Assembly (NCBI RefSeq): GCF_022836845.1
Contig: NZ_JAJNNZ010000003.1
Location: forward strand, 372,001-436,000
DNA length: 64,000 nt
Direction: 5' to 3'
Source of the DNA: Vibrio gelatinilyticus
Lineage (GTDB): Bacteria > Pseudomonadota > Gammaproteobacteria > Enterobacterales > Vibrionaceae
A model generated the notes under the pieces. The model had not been told where the DNA came from, made no database searches, and saw only the letters and a list, made by a program, of their open reading frames with translations. Numbering within the stretch: the first letter of the stretch is position 1; the number at the start of each line of letters is the position of its first letter. The position numbers and the translations under genes were made by a program. Of this stretch, positions 17,016 through 29,100 are shown piece after piece.

Positions 17016-17239
17016 TTCGTTCATTCCTGTCACTATTATTTTACATATAGCCATATAGTAGTCAGATCATGCCGTATGGACATCAACCATGATGTAGGAA
17101 TTTTAGGCGTAGTGGTTGAGGAGGAGTGGGGTCGACAAGGAAGTATGCCATTATTTGAATGAAAACTGATTCATCACAAATCCCATTAGGGCCTAATCAG
17201 TATCATGAAGGGATCAATAAAATGGTTACGGAATTGAAT

Positions 17240-18469
17240 ATGAATCGTTTAGTCGACAGGTTTCTCCAATATGTCATTCATGACACGCAATCTAACCCGT
17301 CAAGCGAGAGCTGCCCAAGTAGTGCAGGTCAGTTAGAGTTTGCGCAATTACTTCTTTCTCAGTTAAAAGCTCTCGATCTCCGCAATGTCAACTTAGATGA
17401 CAACGGTTATTTGATGGCCACGCTACCTAGTAATGTTGAATATGATGTTCCTGCAATCGGGTTTATTGCACATATGGATACGGCGCCAGATGCTTCAGGT
17501 AAAAATGTGGTTCCACAAATCGTTGAGAATTACCAAGGGGGAGATATCGCTCTGGGTAAAGGGGACGAAGTGCTATCTCCTATTCAATACCCCGACTTAC
17601 ACAAGTTACATGGTCACAATATCATCACCACCGACGGTACAACTTTGCTAGGGGCGGACAATAAAGCGGGAATTGCTGAGATCCTTTCAGCGGTAGAGTT
17701 TCTCGCCGAGAACCCGGACATTCCTCATGGCGATATACATATAGGTTTCACGCCGGATGAAGAAATAGGAAGAGGTGCAGACCTTTTCAATGTGGACAAA
17801 TTTGGGGCAAAGTGGGCCTACACTATTGATGGGGGACCTGTAGGTGAACTCGAATATGAAAACTTTAACGCTTCAACGGCGATCGTGGAGTTTTTTGGTG
17901 TCAATGTTCACCCTGGTACAGCAAAGAATAAAATGGTTAACTCGATGACCTTTGCTTCACGTTTCCAAGCCGAAATGCCTTCTCAAGAGACGCCTGAATG
18001 TACTGAAGGCTATGAGGGCTTTTATCACTTGACCTCAGCAGATATGGGCGTAGCAAAATCAAGCTTACACTATATCTTGCGCGATTTTGATGAGCAGGGA
18101 CTGGCGGACAGAAAAGCGTACCTGATAGATAAAGTGGCAACGTTTAACGAGGGATTAAAACAGGGCCGAGTCGAAATAACCTTTACAGACAATTATCGCA
18201 ATATGAAAGAAATGGTAGAGCCACACCCTCACATTATTGAGATAGCAAAAACATCTATGCAAGCTTGCCATATCAAGCCACTGTTAAAACCTATTCGTGG
18301 AGGTACCGACGGCGCAAGGTTATCTTTTATGGGGCTGCCTTGCCCGAATATCTTTACCGGCGGCTATAATTTCCATGGTATTCACGAATTTATTACCGTC
18401 GAGGGGATGCAGGCGGCAGTGAATGTGATTGTAGAAATTGCTAAGCAAACAGCGATAAGATATCGTTAA
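17240..18469 (+). CDS. pepT: Peptidase T (tripeptide aminopeptidase)
   Basis: A 409-residue cytosolic M20B zinc peptidase that removes the N-terminal residue from tripeptides. [19 protein letters not shown] aligns with the usual PepT start, favouring ATG 17240, although ATG 17222 (GAAGGGA nine bases upstream) is possible. Metal ligands and catalytic residues are visible: His/Asp in IAHMDTAPD, the bridging Asp in LLGADNKAG, catalytic Glu-Glu in [10 protein letters not shown], Asp in YTIDGG, and the His in NFHGIHEF. The lid segment [12 protein letters not shown] and the specificity loop [10 protein letters not shown] are also present. It is a single gene, closed by a terminator. Confidence 0.95.
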   Translation: MNRLVDRFLQYVIHDTQSNPSSESCPSSAGQLEFAQLLLSQLKALDLRNVNLDDNGYLMATLPSNVEYDVPAIGFIAHMDTAPDASGKNVVPQIVENYQGGDIALGKGDEVLSPIQYPDLHKLHGHNIITTDGTTLLGADNKAGIAEILSAVEFLAENPDIPHGDIHIGFTPDEEIGRGADLFNVDKFGAKWAYTIDGGPVGELEYENFNASTAIVEFFGVNVHPGTAKNKMVNSMTFASRFQAEMPSQETPECTEGYEGFYHLTSADMGVAKSSLHYILRDFDEQGLADRKAYLIDKVATFNEGLKQGRVEITFTDNYRNMKEMVEPHPHIIEIAKTSMQACHIKPLLKPIRGGTDGARLSFMGLPCPNIFTGGYNFHGIHEFITVEGMQAAVNVIVEIAKQTAIRYR

Positions 18470-18501
18470 AGCTAACTGATTGATTATAATTATGAATCGG
18501 T

Positions 18502-18537
18502 ACCGTCAAGAGGTGAACTTTTGGCGGTGTTTTTTTA
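18502..18537 (+). terminator. Rho-independent terminator of pepT
   Basis: ACCGTCAA and TTGGCGGT (one G-T pair) enclose a 11-nt loop and are followed by a T-run. Confidence 0.7.
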
Positions 18538-18553
18538 ACATAGGTTGGCAGTT

Positions 18554-19417
18554 ATGGAAGATACTGAAAAAGTCATCGAGTTCTTGTGGACGAACAAGTT
18601 CCTTTTTAGCTTACTCGTTATCAGCTTTATTCTGATTGTGAGGAGGCTGATCCTCTCTGGCATTCGCGGAGATGTCCTGTTTCTCTCAGATCAGCAAAGA
18701 AAGTGGATGTTTTTCACCAAGAACAGTGCGTTTGGTATATTGGTCGTCTGTTTGTTTCTGATATGGAAGTCAGAAATTAGTCAGTTTGCACTTTCGGTCA
18801 CCGCGATTGCCGTCGCTATTGTTGTGGCTTCAAAAGAGATTATTCTTTGTTTTACAGGATCGATTCAACGGGCGAGCTCAAGGTCGTTTCGCATTGGTGA
18901 CTGGATCGAAGTGGGTAAGACCAGTGGAGAGGTTATTGAACACAACTTAATGGCTACGGTGATCCAGGAAATCGATCTATACCATGGTCAATATCACTTC
19001 ACAGGTAAAACAATCACCCTTCCCAACAGCATGTTTTTTACCTATGCAGTGAAGAACCTCAATTTTATGAAGCGCTATGTCTATCATAATTTTTCAATAG
19101 TTGTACCTACATTTGAGAATCTTTACCCGTTACTGTCGGGTCTAGAAGATCGCATTGAAGTGCACAGTGAAGACTTCATAGATGTAGCACGGCGCTACAA
19201 TGGTGTCATCGAGAAACACGCGGGAGTGGACTTACCCGGATCTGAACCTCACATTCACATCTCTAGTGGCGCCACCGGAGAGCAAATCGTACATGTGATG
19301 ATTTTTTGTCCAACAGAATTGGCTGTTCATTTAGAGCAGGAGATTCGATCAGATTTTATGGCGATGTATCATGATCATTTTAACGGCCAAAAAGTGACAG
19401 AAAGTGATGCTGTATAA
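18554..19417 (+). CDS. MscS-family mechanosensitive channel-like protein
   Basis: A 287-residue inner-membrane protein with about three helices (FLFSLLVISFILIV; AFGILVVCLFLIW; FALSVTAIAVAIVVASKEII), followed by the MscS beta domain (SFRIGDWIEVGKTSGEVIEHNLMATVIQEID) and the soluble vestibule. The third helix lacks the clear Ala/Gly spacing of E. coli MscS TM3 but keeps the SKEII exit. It is likely a small-conductance channel for osmotic down-shock or a relative with a different gating role. ATG 18554 is the only start with reasonable context. It lies between the pepT terminator and the efflux genes. Confidence 0.8.
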   Translation: MEDTEKVIEFLWTNKFLFSLLVISFILIVRRLILSGIRGDVLFLSDQQRKWMFFTKNSAFGILVVCLFLIWKSEISQFALSVTAIAVAIVVASKEIILCFTGSIQRASSRSFRIGDWIEVGKTSGEVIEHNLMATVIQEIDLYHGQYHFTGKTITLPNSMFFTYAVKNLNFMKRYVYHNFSIVVPTFENLYPLLSGLEDRIEVHSEDFIDVARRYNGVIEKHAGVDLPGSEPHIHISSGATGEQIVHVMIFCPTELAVHLEQEIRSDFMAMYHDHFNGQKVTESDAV

Positions 19418-19537
19418 AGTATGGGTAATGTTTTGAAACACTTTCATTTGGAATATTGATAATTCCAAGACATTCATTTAGTTATGAATTTGGTAGTCTG
19501 CGGTGGTCTGTTCCAAAAATAACTAAGTGGTGTTTTA

Positions 19538-20671
19538 ATGCCGAACAAAATGATCTTGGCCACTCTCGTGGGCGCCGTATTACTAGTTGGATGTGGAGAA
19601 TCAACTAAATCCAATCAATCAGCCCCTCTTCCAGTTGTCACTACACAGAACGTTCAAAACGTTCAACATCAACAGAGTAAGTCTTATATTGGTCGTACAG
19701 AAGCCATTGAAGATACGTCGATTACCGCGCAAGTCTCTGGGTACTTACAGTCACGTCATTTTAGCGAAGGTCAAGTCGTTGAAAAAGATCAGCTTTTGTA
19801 TTCAATCGAACCTTCGTTTTATGAAGCACAGGTGGCGAGCGCAAAAGCAAACCTTTCTCAGGCACGCGCTGCGTTAAAAAAAGCACAGCTCGATTTTGCA
19901 CGTGGGCAGAATCTAATTAAAAGCAACAACATATCTCAAGCCGAATTTGATGCTCTCACGTCAGCAAGACAAAGTGCCAATGCAATGGTCGATGCCGGGA
20001 TAGCGCAAGTCAAAGTAGCAGAAGTTAATCTATCGTATACCAGCATTCGAGCTCCATTTCGCGGGCGCATCTCTGAAAGTAAAGTGAGCACAGGCGACTT
20101 GCTCTCTCCATCTTCTGGTGCTTTGACAACCCTAGTAAGCATGGATCCAATCTATACAGCGTTCAGCATTAGTGAACGTGAACGACTGTTGCTGGGTATG
20201 GATGAAATAGAGGGTGATGGTAAGGACAAATCTAATGGTGTGGATGTTCGGGTTATTTTGGAAGATGGTCGAATTTACGAACATCAGGGCAAGTTAGATT
20301 ATCTGGGAAATCGGATCAACCTGAAAACAGGCACACTCAATATGAGAGCGATTGTTGCTAACCCACAACAGAGATTACTGCCGGGTCAGCACGTTCGTGT
20401 TGAACTCATGGAGAAACAGCCAACCAATGTCATCGTCGTACCGCGCAAAGCGGTTCAAACTGATCTTGAAGGCAATTTTGTGATGGTCGTGACCAAGGGT
20501 AATGTAGCGGAACGTCGTAACGTTGCGCTTGGTTCACAATTACCCAATGGGATTATTATTCGTTCAGGCCTAGACGCGAATGAAGAGATCATTACTCAAG
20601 GTCTTCAACGCGTGAGAAATGGCATTCCAGTGCAAGTTGACCAAACTGCGTCAATTAAGCAAGGGGAATAA
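19538..20671 (+). CDS. RND efflux periplasmic adaptor (membrane fusion lipoprotein)
   Basis: A 377-residue adaptor protein linking an RND pump to an outer-membrane channel. The N-terminus is a lipoprotein signal with lipobox LVGC (Cys19). Then come the barrel-sandwich/lipoyl half (SGYLQSRHFSEGQVVEKDQLL), the helical hairpin (EAQVASAKANLSQARAALKKAQLD), the second lipoyl half (YTSIRAPFRGRISESKVSTGDLL), a beta-barrel domain and the membrane-proximal RQ..LPNGIIIRSGL region. It matches the AcrA/MexA group. It precedes the pump gene by 6 bp, so the two form an operon. No TolC gene is nearby. No regulator gene is adjacent. Confidence 0.92.
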   Translation: MPNKMILATLVGAVLLVGCGESTKSNQSAPLPVVTTQNVQNVQHQQSKSYIGRTEAIEDTSITAQVSGYLQSRHFSEGQVVEKDQLLYSIEPSFYEAQVASAKANLSQARAALKKAQLDFARGQNLIKSNNISQAEFDALTSARQSANAMVDAGIAQVKVAEVNLSYTSIRAPFRGRISESKVSTGDLLSPSSGALTTLVSMDPIYTAFSISERERLLLGMDEIEGDGKDKSNGVDVRVILEDGRIYEHQGKLDYLGNRINLKTGTLNMRAIVANPQQRLLPGQHVRVELMEKQPTNVIVVPRKAVQTDLEGNFVMVVTKGNVAERRNVALGSQLPNGIIIRSGLDANEEIITQGLQRVRNGIPVQVDQTASIKQGE

Positions 20672-20677
20672 TTGCTA

Positions 20678-23600
20678 ATGTTAAGTCGATTTTTTATACA
20701 AAGGCCCAAATTTGCTCTAGTCATTTCAATTATATTGACGTTGGCCGGTGCCATTTCTCTGATGGTCTTGCCTGTCGCTGAATATCCAAAGATCAGCCCT
20801 CCATCGGTGAGTGTAACTGCATTCTACACTGGTGCTAGTGCCGAAGTGGTCGAAGAAGCGGTAGCGGATCCAATAGAGACGTCGGTTAATGGTGTCGAAA
20901 ACATGATTTACATGTCTTCGAAAAGCGCCAATGATGGCTCATACTCGTTGAACGTTACGTTTGATATCGGTACAGACCCTGATATGGCACAAGTGAATGT
21001 TCAAAACCGAGTGTCGCAGATAGAGTCAAAGTTACCGCAAGAAGTTCGTATGGTTGGTGTGACGGTTAAGAAGCGCTCCCCAGATTTGTTGATGGTACTC
21101 AATTTCTATTCTCCGGACGGAAAATACGATGATAAGTTCCTGATTAACTACATTAACTTAAACGTCAAAGATCAACTGGCTCGTGTGAAAGGTATCAGTG
21201 AAGTCAGTGTTATCGGTGGTGGTGAGTACGCAATGCGCGTCTGGCTAGACCCAGATAAAATGGCCAACCTGAAGTTAACAACCTCTGATGTCTATGCGTC
21301 TTTGGCCGAACAAAATGTTCAGGTTGCGGCAGGTCGTGTTGGGGCTGCACCTTTCAATAATGCACAAGAAGTTCAATTTAACCTCGTCACTAAGGGGCGC
21401 CTTGAAAGTGTTGATGAATTTGAAAATGTCGTATTAAGAGCCAATCCAGACGGTTCAACAGTCTACCTTAAAGACGTTGCTCGAGTTGAATTAGGCAAAA
21501 AGTTTTATGACGGCTCAGGTCTTTTCAGAGGCCAAGACGCTTCGATTGTAGCTCTGTCATTACAATCTGATGCTAATGCCCTAGAAAGTGGGCAAGCTGT
21601 AATGGATCTGCTTGAGAAGTTGAGTGTCAATTTCCCCGAAGGAATGGCATATGAGACAAGCTACGACACAACAACTTTCGTTTCAGAATCGATCAAAGGG
21701 GTTGTTAAAACTTTAATCGAGGCGATCCTTTTAGTCATTGCTGTGACCTATTTGTTCTTGGGTAGTGCACGAGCTACGTTGATCCCGGTAGTCGCAATTC
21801 CAGTATCTCTTATTGGTACTTTTGCGATAATGAATATCACGGGTTTTACCATCAATACCGTCACTTTGTTTGGCCTTATTCTGGCGATTGGTATTGTTGT
21901 TGATGATGCCATCCTAGTGATTGAAAACGTTGATACCATTATGAAGCGAGACCCGAGTATTTCGCCTCGCAAAGCAACATTAATGGCAATGAAAGAAGTG
22001 ACCGGGCCAATCATTACCTCGACATTGGTTCTACTAGCGGTGTTTATTCCTGTCACGTTACTACCCGGTATTACTGGAATTATGTACCGTCAATTTGCGC
22101 TGACTATTTGTATTTCAGTGGTGATCTCGTCCATTAATGCGTTAACCTTGTCACCAGCGCTTTGCTCATTGGTGCTCAAACAAGGCGGTGGAAATACAGC
22201 ACGTTGGTTCCTTGCCTTCAATCGAGGGTTAGACAACCTGACGCAAAAGTACGGGAAATTGGCTGGCATTTTAGTCAAGAAAGCGCTGTTGCTAGTGACC
22301 TTTTTTATTATTGCCGTTGGCGCCGTTACCTACTTTGCAAAATCGACTTCGACAGCGTTTGTCCCGCAAGAAGACAAAGGTATTTTGCTGGTGAATGTAC
22401 AGCTTCCTGATTCTGCGTCTTTGTCGAGAACAGAAGAAACATCAGCGCAATTGGTTGACCTTATCAATCGAGAACCCGGAATAGATGGTATCACTGTTGC
22501 GAACGGTTACGCATTTATGACTGGCGCTGCCGCATCAAATGGTGCGTCGCTGTTTATTAAACTTAAAGATTGGGATGCGCGAAACGGCCTTGATGGAGAT
22601 CATTCGGCTAACGCCATTGCGATGCGCATTAATGGTGTTGCCGCTCAACAGCTCCCAGGTGCTGTTGTATTCGCGATGGGGCCTCCGGCTGTGCCAGGGA
22701 TGGGTTCTGCATCAGGCTTTGAGTTTGTATTAGAAGATACCTTAGGTCGCAGTAGAACCAATTTAGAGCTGGTGATGCAAGATGTTATCAAAGCCGCAAG
22801 TCAGCAGCCTGAAATCGCTTACACCTTTAGTACATTCCGAGCTAATGTCCCACACTACTATGTTGATATTGACCGTGAGAAGGCTCAACAACTTGGTATC
22901 CCATTGTCATCGATTTTCCAAACGCTACAAGGAAATTTGGGCTCTTTGTATGTCAATGACTTCTCGATGTTTGGTAAAAACTTCCGGGTAACGATGCAAG
23001 CGGACAGCCAATATCGAAGTGGAATGGAAGATCTACAGCTATTTCATGTGCGCTCTGTTTCAGGTGAAATGATCCCGCTTAGCACTCTTGTTACCTATAA
23101 GCAGGTATTCGAGCCTGATGTAGCGTGGCGTTATAACATGTATCGAAGCGCGGTGATCCAAGGTCAACCAGCACCGGGTTACTCAAGTGGTGATGCCATT
23201 GCCGCGATGGAAAGAGTCGCTGCTCAGGTATTGCCCATGGGTTACCAATACGAGTGGACTGGTATGGCGTATCAGGAAGTTCTTGCGGGCAATCAAGCTA
23301 TCTATGCATTTGCGCTGGCATTGATTTTCATCTACTTATTCATGGTTGCGCAGTATGAGAGTTGGTCCATCCCACTGGCCATCATTTTGGTTGTGCCTGT
23401 GGCTACATTGGGGTCTTTCTTAGCACTCAATTTGGCGGGGATACCTCTCAATCTATACGCTCAAATAGGTTTAGTGCTGCTGATAGCAATGGCCGCTAAG
23501 AACGCTATCTTGATCGTAGAATTTGCGAAAATTGAACGAGAAGAAAAAGAGGTGGGTATTGATGAAGCGGCGGCTGCCGGCGGTAAACTTAGATTCCGAG

Positions 23601-23830
23601 CGGTGAATATGACCTCTTGGTCCTTCATTCTTGGGATATTACCGCTGGTGTTTGCAAGTGGCGCTGGCCACGTCAGTCAAAACTCATTAGGTATTTCTCT
23701 CGTTGGTGGCCTATTGTGTGTATTACTTGCAGGTACGTTTTTGATCCCAGGGTTCTATGCTCTAATTCAGCGCAGACGAGAGAGGTTTCATGGGGGAAGT
23801 ACAAAGCTTTTACCACTAGATGATGAATAA
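20678..23830 (+). CDS. RND multidrug efflux transporter, HAE1 family
   Basis: A 1050-residue inner-membrane pump of the AcrB group; ATG 20678 has AAGGGGA ten bases upstream. It shows twelve helices in two halves with large periplasmic loops. The proton-relay acidic pair is in helix 4 ([14 protein letters not shown]) and the partner Lys in helix 10 ([17 protein letters not shown]). The motif SPALCSLVL and the RxxPRP-like start ([16 protein letters not shown]) fit the HAE1 family. It likely exports hydrophobic or amphiphilic compounds with the upstream adaptor and TolC. Ends at a terminator. Confidence 0.94.
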   Translation: MLSRFFIQRPKFALVISIILTLAGAISLMVLPVAEYPKISPPSVSVTAFYTGASAEVVEEAVADPIETSVNGVENMIYMSSKSANDGSYSLNVTFDIGTDPDMAQVNVQNRVSQIESKLPQEVRMVGVTVKKRSPDLLMVLNFYSPDGKYDDKFLINYINLNVKDQLARVKGISEVSVIGGGEYAMRVWLDPDKMANLKLTTSDVYASLAEQNVQVAAGRVGAAPFNNAQEVQFNLVTKGRLESVDEFENVVLRANPDGSTVYLKDVARVELGKKFYDGSGLFRGQDASIVALSLQSDANALESGQAVMDLLEKLSVNFPEGMAYETSYDTTTFVSESIKGVVKTLIEAILLVIAVTYLFLGSARATLIPVVAIPVSLIGTFAIMNITGFTINTVTLFGLILAIGIVVDDAILVIENVDTIMKRDPSISPRKATLMAMKEVTGPIITSTLVLLAVFIPVTLLPGITGIMYRQFALTICISVVISSINALTLSPALCSLVLKQGGGNTARWFLAFNRGLDNLTQKYGKLAGILVKKALLLVTFFIIAVGAVTYFAKSTSTAFVPQEDKGILLVNVQLPDSASLSRTEETSAQLVDLINREPGIDGITVANGYAFMTGAAASNGASLFIKLKDWDARNGLDGDHSANAIAMRINGVAAQQLPGAVVFAMGPPAVPGMGSASGFEFVLEDTLGRSRTNLELVMQDVIKAASQQPEIAYTFSTFRANVPHYYVDIDREKAQQLGIPLSSIFQTLQGNLGSLYVNDFSMFGKNFRVTMQADSQYRSGMEDLQLFHVRSVSGEMIPLSTLVTYKQVFEPDVAWRYNMYRSAVIQGQPAPGYSSGDAIAAMERVAAQVLPMGYQYEWTGMAYQEVLAGNQAIYAFALALIFIYLFMVAQYESWSIPLAIILVVPVATLGSFLALNLAGIPLNLYAQIGLVLLIAMAAKNAILIVEFAKIEREEKEVGIDEAAAAGGKLRFRAVNMTSWSFILGILPLVFASGAGHVSQNSLGISLVGGLLCVLLAGTFLIPGFYALIQRRRERFHGGSTKLLPLDDE

Positions 23831-23851
23831 CGAGTAAATGCATTGTTGCAA

Positions 23852-23885
23852 GGCCCATGTTCAGCAATGAATATGGGCTTTTTTA
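23852..23885 (+). terminator. Rho-independent terminator of the RND operon
   Basis: GCCCAT and ATGGGC enclose a 14-nt loop and are followed by TTTTTT. Confidence 0.75.
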
Positions 23886-24042
23886 ATTGTGGTGAACCGT
23901 AGACCTACTTACGACAAACCATTACATTGCAATTCTTTTTATGAATGAAGAGATTGCTGTATAAACATCAAGGTGTTGTTTTAAGATATTTTAGTTTTTC
24001 CTAAAGTTTAAAAAACTAACCCTTAAACGTCATACATGGTCA

Positions 24043-24228
24043 CTAAACCGTGCACTCGTGAACCTATTGGGTAATGCTCAACGTTATGCAAAAGAAACGG
24101 CTCTGGTAAAAACTCTGGTGGCTATGGGGTTAGGCCTTGCTATCGTAAAGCACATTATCAAGCGCCACGATGGAGATGCTAAAATCAGTGTAGCCCCATT
24201 GGAGTCGCTTGTTTCTCGTTTATCTTAG
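24043..24228 (+). pseudogene. Remnant of a sensor histidine kinase (ATPase domain)
   Basis: An in-frame fragment without start codon reads LNRALVNLLGNAQRYAKE, the kinase N-box, then 9 residues later MGLGLAIVKHIIKRHDGDAK, the G2 box and following helix, then a short tail to TAG 24228. In a normal kinase about 40 residues with the G1 box lie between these, so an internal deletion has occurred. The dimerisation, sensor and upstream parts are absent. GLAIVKH resembles PhoR-like kinases. No response regulator is adjacent. Confidence 0.75.
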
Positions 24229-24241
24229 TGACGCATCGTTG

Positions 24242-24550
24242 TTAGTGGAAGTGGCTGGAACGATAGGAAACGCGGGAACCTGCGCGTCTATATTCGACTT
24301 TATTTTGCTCTTGAAGTCGTCGCATCACGATATTAAAAAGCCAGCTTTTTGGGGTGTCATTGGAAGAACCGATAGGTGCACAATATTGCTTTAGGCCGAG
24401 TTGTTTTTGAATAACAACCGATGATACCCAGCCTTCATTGGAAGTTTGTCCACTCTCGTGGACGAATGCGTAGACCTCATTAGCTACGTGTTGCAGTAGG
24501 TCGTCAATTCGCTCTTTTCTGTTGGGTGCTTTCATTTCTAGCGATCTCAT
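24242..24550 (-). CDS. Hypothetical protein, 102 residues
   Basis: Not recognised. ATG 24550 is chosen because GAGTG precedes it. The product is soluble, with an N-terminal helix (NRKERIDDLLQHVANEVYAFVHES), a middle VVIQKQLGL that could be part of a winged helix, and a basic C-terminus (RRLQEQNKVEYRRAGSRVSYR). A small DNA-binding protein is conceivable but not shown. It is tail-to-tail with the kinase remnant. Confidence 0.5.
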   Translation of the reverse strand: MRSLEMKAPNRKERIDDLLQHVANEVYAFVHESGQTSNEGWVSSVVIQKQLGLKQYCAPIGSSNDTPKSWLFNIVMRRLQEQNKVEYRRAGSRVSYRSSHFH

Positions 24551-24965
24551 AGTTAACACTCAAACGTTTATACGTGGATCATTTGAGTGATCATTTTTAC
24601 AGGCAATAACCCTGCTACGAAACCATCCATGGGTAACCAAATGAGCTAGGCTTGAACAAGTCCGAGAAAGAAGACTTAAGATGTCACTTATTGTTCAAAG
24701 CTAATAGCGGCTAACTCGATGTTATTTATATCTAACTTTGGCGAATAATTCACAAAATGTCTATTAATTGGCGCTTAATGCTAAACGAATGGCAGTTTAA
24801 GACAAATTAAAGCGTGACGTTGCTTTGTGAGAAAAATCACCGCTAATGAAGGTAATAACGTTTGTTATATTTTGCTTGCTGAAACTAATTTGGATGTGGG
24901 TGAGCATAACGAGAGAAGTTGAGTATATAATGGTGCAACACTCTAATTAAAATAATAAAAGCACT
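24551..24965. other. Intergenic region upstream of sbcD
   Basis: No gene seen. Near the right end TATAAT at 24926-24931 could be the -10 element of the sbcDC promoter, with only a weak -35. GATCATTTGAGTGATC near 24575 is a small inverted repeat close to the minus-strand gene's start. Confidence 0.4.
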
Positions 24966-26108
24966 ATGAAGTTCATCCATACCTCAGACTGGCACCTTGG
25001 ACGTCAATTTCACAACGTATCTCTTCTTGACGATCAAAAAGCGGTGCTCGAACAGATAAAAGCCTACCTTATTGAGCATCAAGCCGCTGCTCTAGTTATT
25101 GCTGGAGATATATATGATCGCTCCATTCCTCCGACGCCAGCAATTGAAGTACTAGATGCCTTTCTCAGTGATGTCATTAATAATCTAAAGACACCGGTGA
25201 TTCTAATACCGGGTAATCACGATGGAGCGACACGTCTTGGTTTTGGTGCTTCTCAGCTTAACAAAAGCGGCCTGCATATTATCAGCACTTATGACGAGAT
25301 GCTGAACCCCGTCGTATTGTCGTCGCCAACCATTGGTGAAGTCGCCTTTTATGGTATTCCTTATAGCGACCCTGAACAGGTTCGTCATCATTATCAAACA
25401 CAGGTATCTAATCACGAAGAAGCGCATCAATTCCTGAGTGTTCAGCTACAACGAGTTCGTGGCCAAGCCGACAAAGAAGTGTTGATAAGTCACTGTTTTA
25501 TCGATGGAGCAGAGCCGTCTGAATCGGAAAGAACACTGTCGATAGGCGGTGCTGATAGAGTCAGTTTTCAACACTTTTCAGACTTTGATTACGTGGCGCT
25601 TGGCCATCTTCACCAACCGCAGTATCGAGGTAAAGAACATATACGCTATTGCGGTTCGATCATGAAGTATTCCTTTTCAGAGCAGTACCATAATAAAGCA
25701 GTGACGCTGGTGGAGCTAGATGAAGAGGGCGTTCAATCTACTCAGCTCCCGCTAAAGGCGCCTCATGACATGCGTGTTGTTGAAGGCTATTTACAGGACA
25801 TATTGGAACAAGGTAAGTCGGATGTGAATGCTCATGACTACCTTATGGTGAGATTACTTGATCAGCACGCCATACTCGATCCGATGGAAAAACTGAGAAA
25901 AGTGTACCCCAATACATTGCATTTAGAGAAGCCAGGAATGTTAGTGGACTCGGAGAGAGGAACGTCTTCGACTCGACTGGCTCGCGATGAAGTCGATATG
26001 TTTAAAGACTTCTTTAATGAAATACAGGGCCAGCCGCTATCTGATGAGCAAACATCAATGGTACAAACGGTCATTGCGGAACTGCGTAAAGCTGAGAGGG
26101 AAGGCTAA
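24966..26108 (+). CDS. sbcD: Exonuclease SbcCD subunit D (nuclease)
   Basis: A 380-residue Mre11-type nuclease subunit. The calcineurin-like phosphoesterase motifs are complete: DWHLGRQF (residues 8-15), VIAGDIYDRS, IPGNHDGATR, SHCFIDG and LGHLHQPQY, which supply the two Mn2+ sites. Together with SbcC it cleaves hairpins and protein-blocked DNA ends, degrading long palindromes at stalled forks. The stop overlaps the sbcC start by one base (TAATG), so the pair is translationally coupled. Confidence 0.96.
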   Translation: MKFIHTSDWHLGRQFHNVSLLDDQKAVLEQIKAYLIEHQAAALVIAGDIYDRSIPPTPAIEVLDAFLSDVINNLKTPVILIPGNHDGATRLGFGASQLNKSGLHIISTYDEMLNPVVLSSPTIGEVAFYGIPYSDPEQVRHHYQTQVSNHEEAHQFLSVQLQRVRGQADKEVLISHCFIDGAEPSESERTLSIGGADRVSFQHFSDFDYVALGHLHQPQYRGKEHIRYCGSIMKYSFSEQYHNKAVTLVELDEEGVQSTQLPLKAPHDMRVVEGYLQDILEQGKSDVNAHDYLMVRLLDQHAILDPMEKLRKVYPNTLHLEKPGMLVDSERGTSSTRLARDEVDMFKDFFNEIQGQPLSDEQTSMVQTVIAELRKAEREG

Positions 26109-29100
26109 TGAAACCATTAAAGCTGACATTACAAGCCTTTGGCCCTTTTGCAACGAAAGAAGAGATCGATTTTACCCGACTGGGAGTGTCTCCTCTATTT
26201 TTGATCAATGGGGCAACAGGCTCTGGTAAGAGTTCTATTCTAGATGCCATTTGCTATGCCCTTTATGGTGAAACAACTGGGAGTGAACGAACTGGAGACC
26301 AAATGCGGTGTGACTTTGCCCAGTCGCACCTTTTGACGAAAGTGGTTTTTGAATTTGAGCTCTCTGGCAAACAATACATGATAGAGAGAAGCCCAGATCA
26401 GGAAGTACCAAAGCAGCGAGGCGAGGGGACGACCAAACGTTCACATAGCGCAAGCCTTGTCGAAGTGTTGCATGATAGCACTCAACTGCTTGCCAACAAG
26501 CCTAAGCAAGTAGCCACCGAAATCCAAATATTAGTTGGCCTAGATGTTAAGCAATTTCGTCAAGTGATGGTGTTGCCTCAAGGGAAGTTTCGAGAGTTAC
26601 TGACCGCAAGTTCTAAAGAGAGAGAATTGATCTTTGGCCAGTTATTTCAAACACATATCTATACATCGTTAGAACGTTCGTTATATGAAAAAGCCGCGTC
26701 TATTAGAAAAGCAAAAGACGAGTTCGACAATCAGATTAAAGGCGCATTGGAAGTCACGCAGCTCGACAGTGAAGAAGATCTGGCGCGCGCTGTCGAAAAC
26801 ATAAAGCCAGAAATAAAAGCCGCCGAAATACACAAGAAAAAGTGTGCGCAAGAGTTGGAACTGGTTCGCAGACAAGAACAGTCGGCTCAGCAGCTGAAAA
26901 AACAGTATCAAGAGCTAAAAGTGACTAATAGTTTACATCTTGAACATCAACAAAAGAAACCAGCTTTTGATGCACAGCGAAAACAATTGATATTGGCAAG
27001 AAAGGCCAATGAGATGAAGCCACTACTGTCACTACGCAACCAGTTATCGACTGAGCTCAAAGAGCTAGATGCGAGATTAGCGACAGGCACAGGTAAAATA
27101 GCAGACGCTAAAATTCAAAAGCAAAAAGCCGAAGCGGATTATCAAAAAGCGTTGACTGACAGTGGGCAACTGGAATCGTTAAATAAAGAAAAGTACGTTT
27201 TAGATGTGAGTAAGGGCAAGCTGTTAGAGCTTGATAAAGCCAAACGTCAGGTAGAGCGACAAGAGCACGAACTTGCAACAGCGCGCACGGCCATTTCTGT
27301 TTGTCAGAAAGATCTTCAATTGACGTCAGAAAAACTTCTACAAAGCCAGCAGCAATATCAGCTTCAAGAAAAGCAAACGCAAACGCTCAATGAGAAACAG
27401 TTGTTGTGCGAAAAGCTCAAAGTGAAATTGCAAGGCTTTGAGAAGTACACGCAACTGTCTATTGAAATGCAAAAGCTCAAAGCCAATGAAGCTCAACTTC
27501 AACCAAGACTCAAGCAAGAAAATGCTGTGGTTGAAACGCAGCAGCGAAGCGTTACAGAGCTGGAATTCTTATGGCATTCTGGGCAGGCGGCGATGCTCGC
27601 AAAAAATTTAGAGAAAGACACGGCTTGTCCAGTCTGTGGTGGCACCAAGCACCCGGCTCCTGCGGTGTTTGACGGCCAAGAAGTTACTAATGAGCAGTTG
27701 AAAGTAGCAAAAGAAGAACTTGCCCAGTGCATACAACTTCGTGATAAAACCCAAAAAGATCTCTCTGAGCTGACTCTCCATTTAGACAATTTTCGGACCC
27801 GAGCAGACGATCTATTATCACAGCTTGAATTGTCTCAGGCGCCCGACTCAGAAGATATCTTGCAATCTCGCAATACGGTTTTGCAGTTGGAGCAGGAAAT
27901 CAAAGAGATTCTGGCTATCGATCTAGGCTGGTTTAAATCTATGGTCGATCAATTATCAGCCAAAGAAGTAGTGCAAAAACAAAATCTTGATGGCTTAACG
28001 CAGCAACAGGTTAAAATCGAAAACACGCTGGCCCAACTTAGCGCAACCGCTTCGCAAATTGAAAAAGACAATCAAACAGGCTTTACCACTGTTTCTGAGG
28101 TCGAGCAAAGAATTGAGATGATTGTTCAGAAAACCGTATCGATTGAACGTCATTTGGAACAGAATCAACAGGCTAAAACACAAGCTCTGGAGTCTTTGGC
28201 CAAATTACTCGCCCATTTCGAAACACTGCAACAGCAACGTAACGAGCAATGCGACAAAGTAAACCAGCAAGAGGAGTTGTGGCTAGCGCGCTTGGCTGCC
28301 AGTGAATTTGATGATGAAAATCAGATGATCATGTGTTTTTGTGACGATCAAGAAATCGATCGTATCGAGCACCACATTCAATCCTTTGATGCAGAAAAAA
28401 TCCAGCTGGAAGAGAAACTGAAGTGGTTGCAAGAATCACTCAGTGACAAACCAGAACCCGATTTAGATAGTATTAATGATAAAGTTACGGTCGCTAATCA
28501 GGTGTATCAAAGCGCAAGTGAAGCATTATCAGCAAAGCAATCTCACTTTGATAATTTAAACAAAGTTGCGACACGAATTGCTCAGCTTCATAGTAAAAAC
28601 CGCGAATTGGATGAGCAATATCGCGTTGTAGGTACTCTCAGTGACGTTGCAAATGGTAAAACTGGCAGCAAAATCAGTTTGCATCGATTTGTGTTGGGAG
28701 TGCTGCTTGATGATGTCCTTATTCAAGCATCACACCGACTGCGATTGATGAGTAAGGGGCGTTACGATTTGCGCCGAAAAGAAGTGAGAAGTAAAGGAAA
28801 TGCCAGCTCTGGTTTGGATCTGATTGTCGAGGATGCCTATTCTGGTAAGTGGCGTGATGTCGCCACACTCTCTGGTGGTGAATCCTTTATGGCTGCTTTG
28901 GCTTTAGCGCTAGGTCTATCAGATGTGGTGCAATCCTATAGCGGTGGAATTCACTTAGATACCCTATTTATCGACGAAGGATTTGGCAGTTTAGACCCTG
29001 AATCACTTGATTTGGCGATTCAAACCCTTATTGAGTTGCAACAAAGCGGTAGAACAATCGGTATTATTTCACATGTCTCAGAGCTAAAAGAACAGATGCC

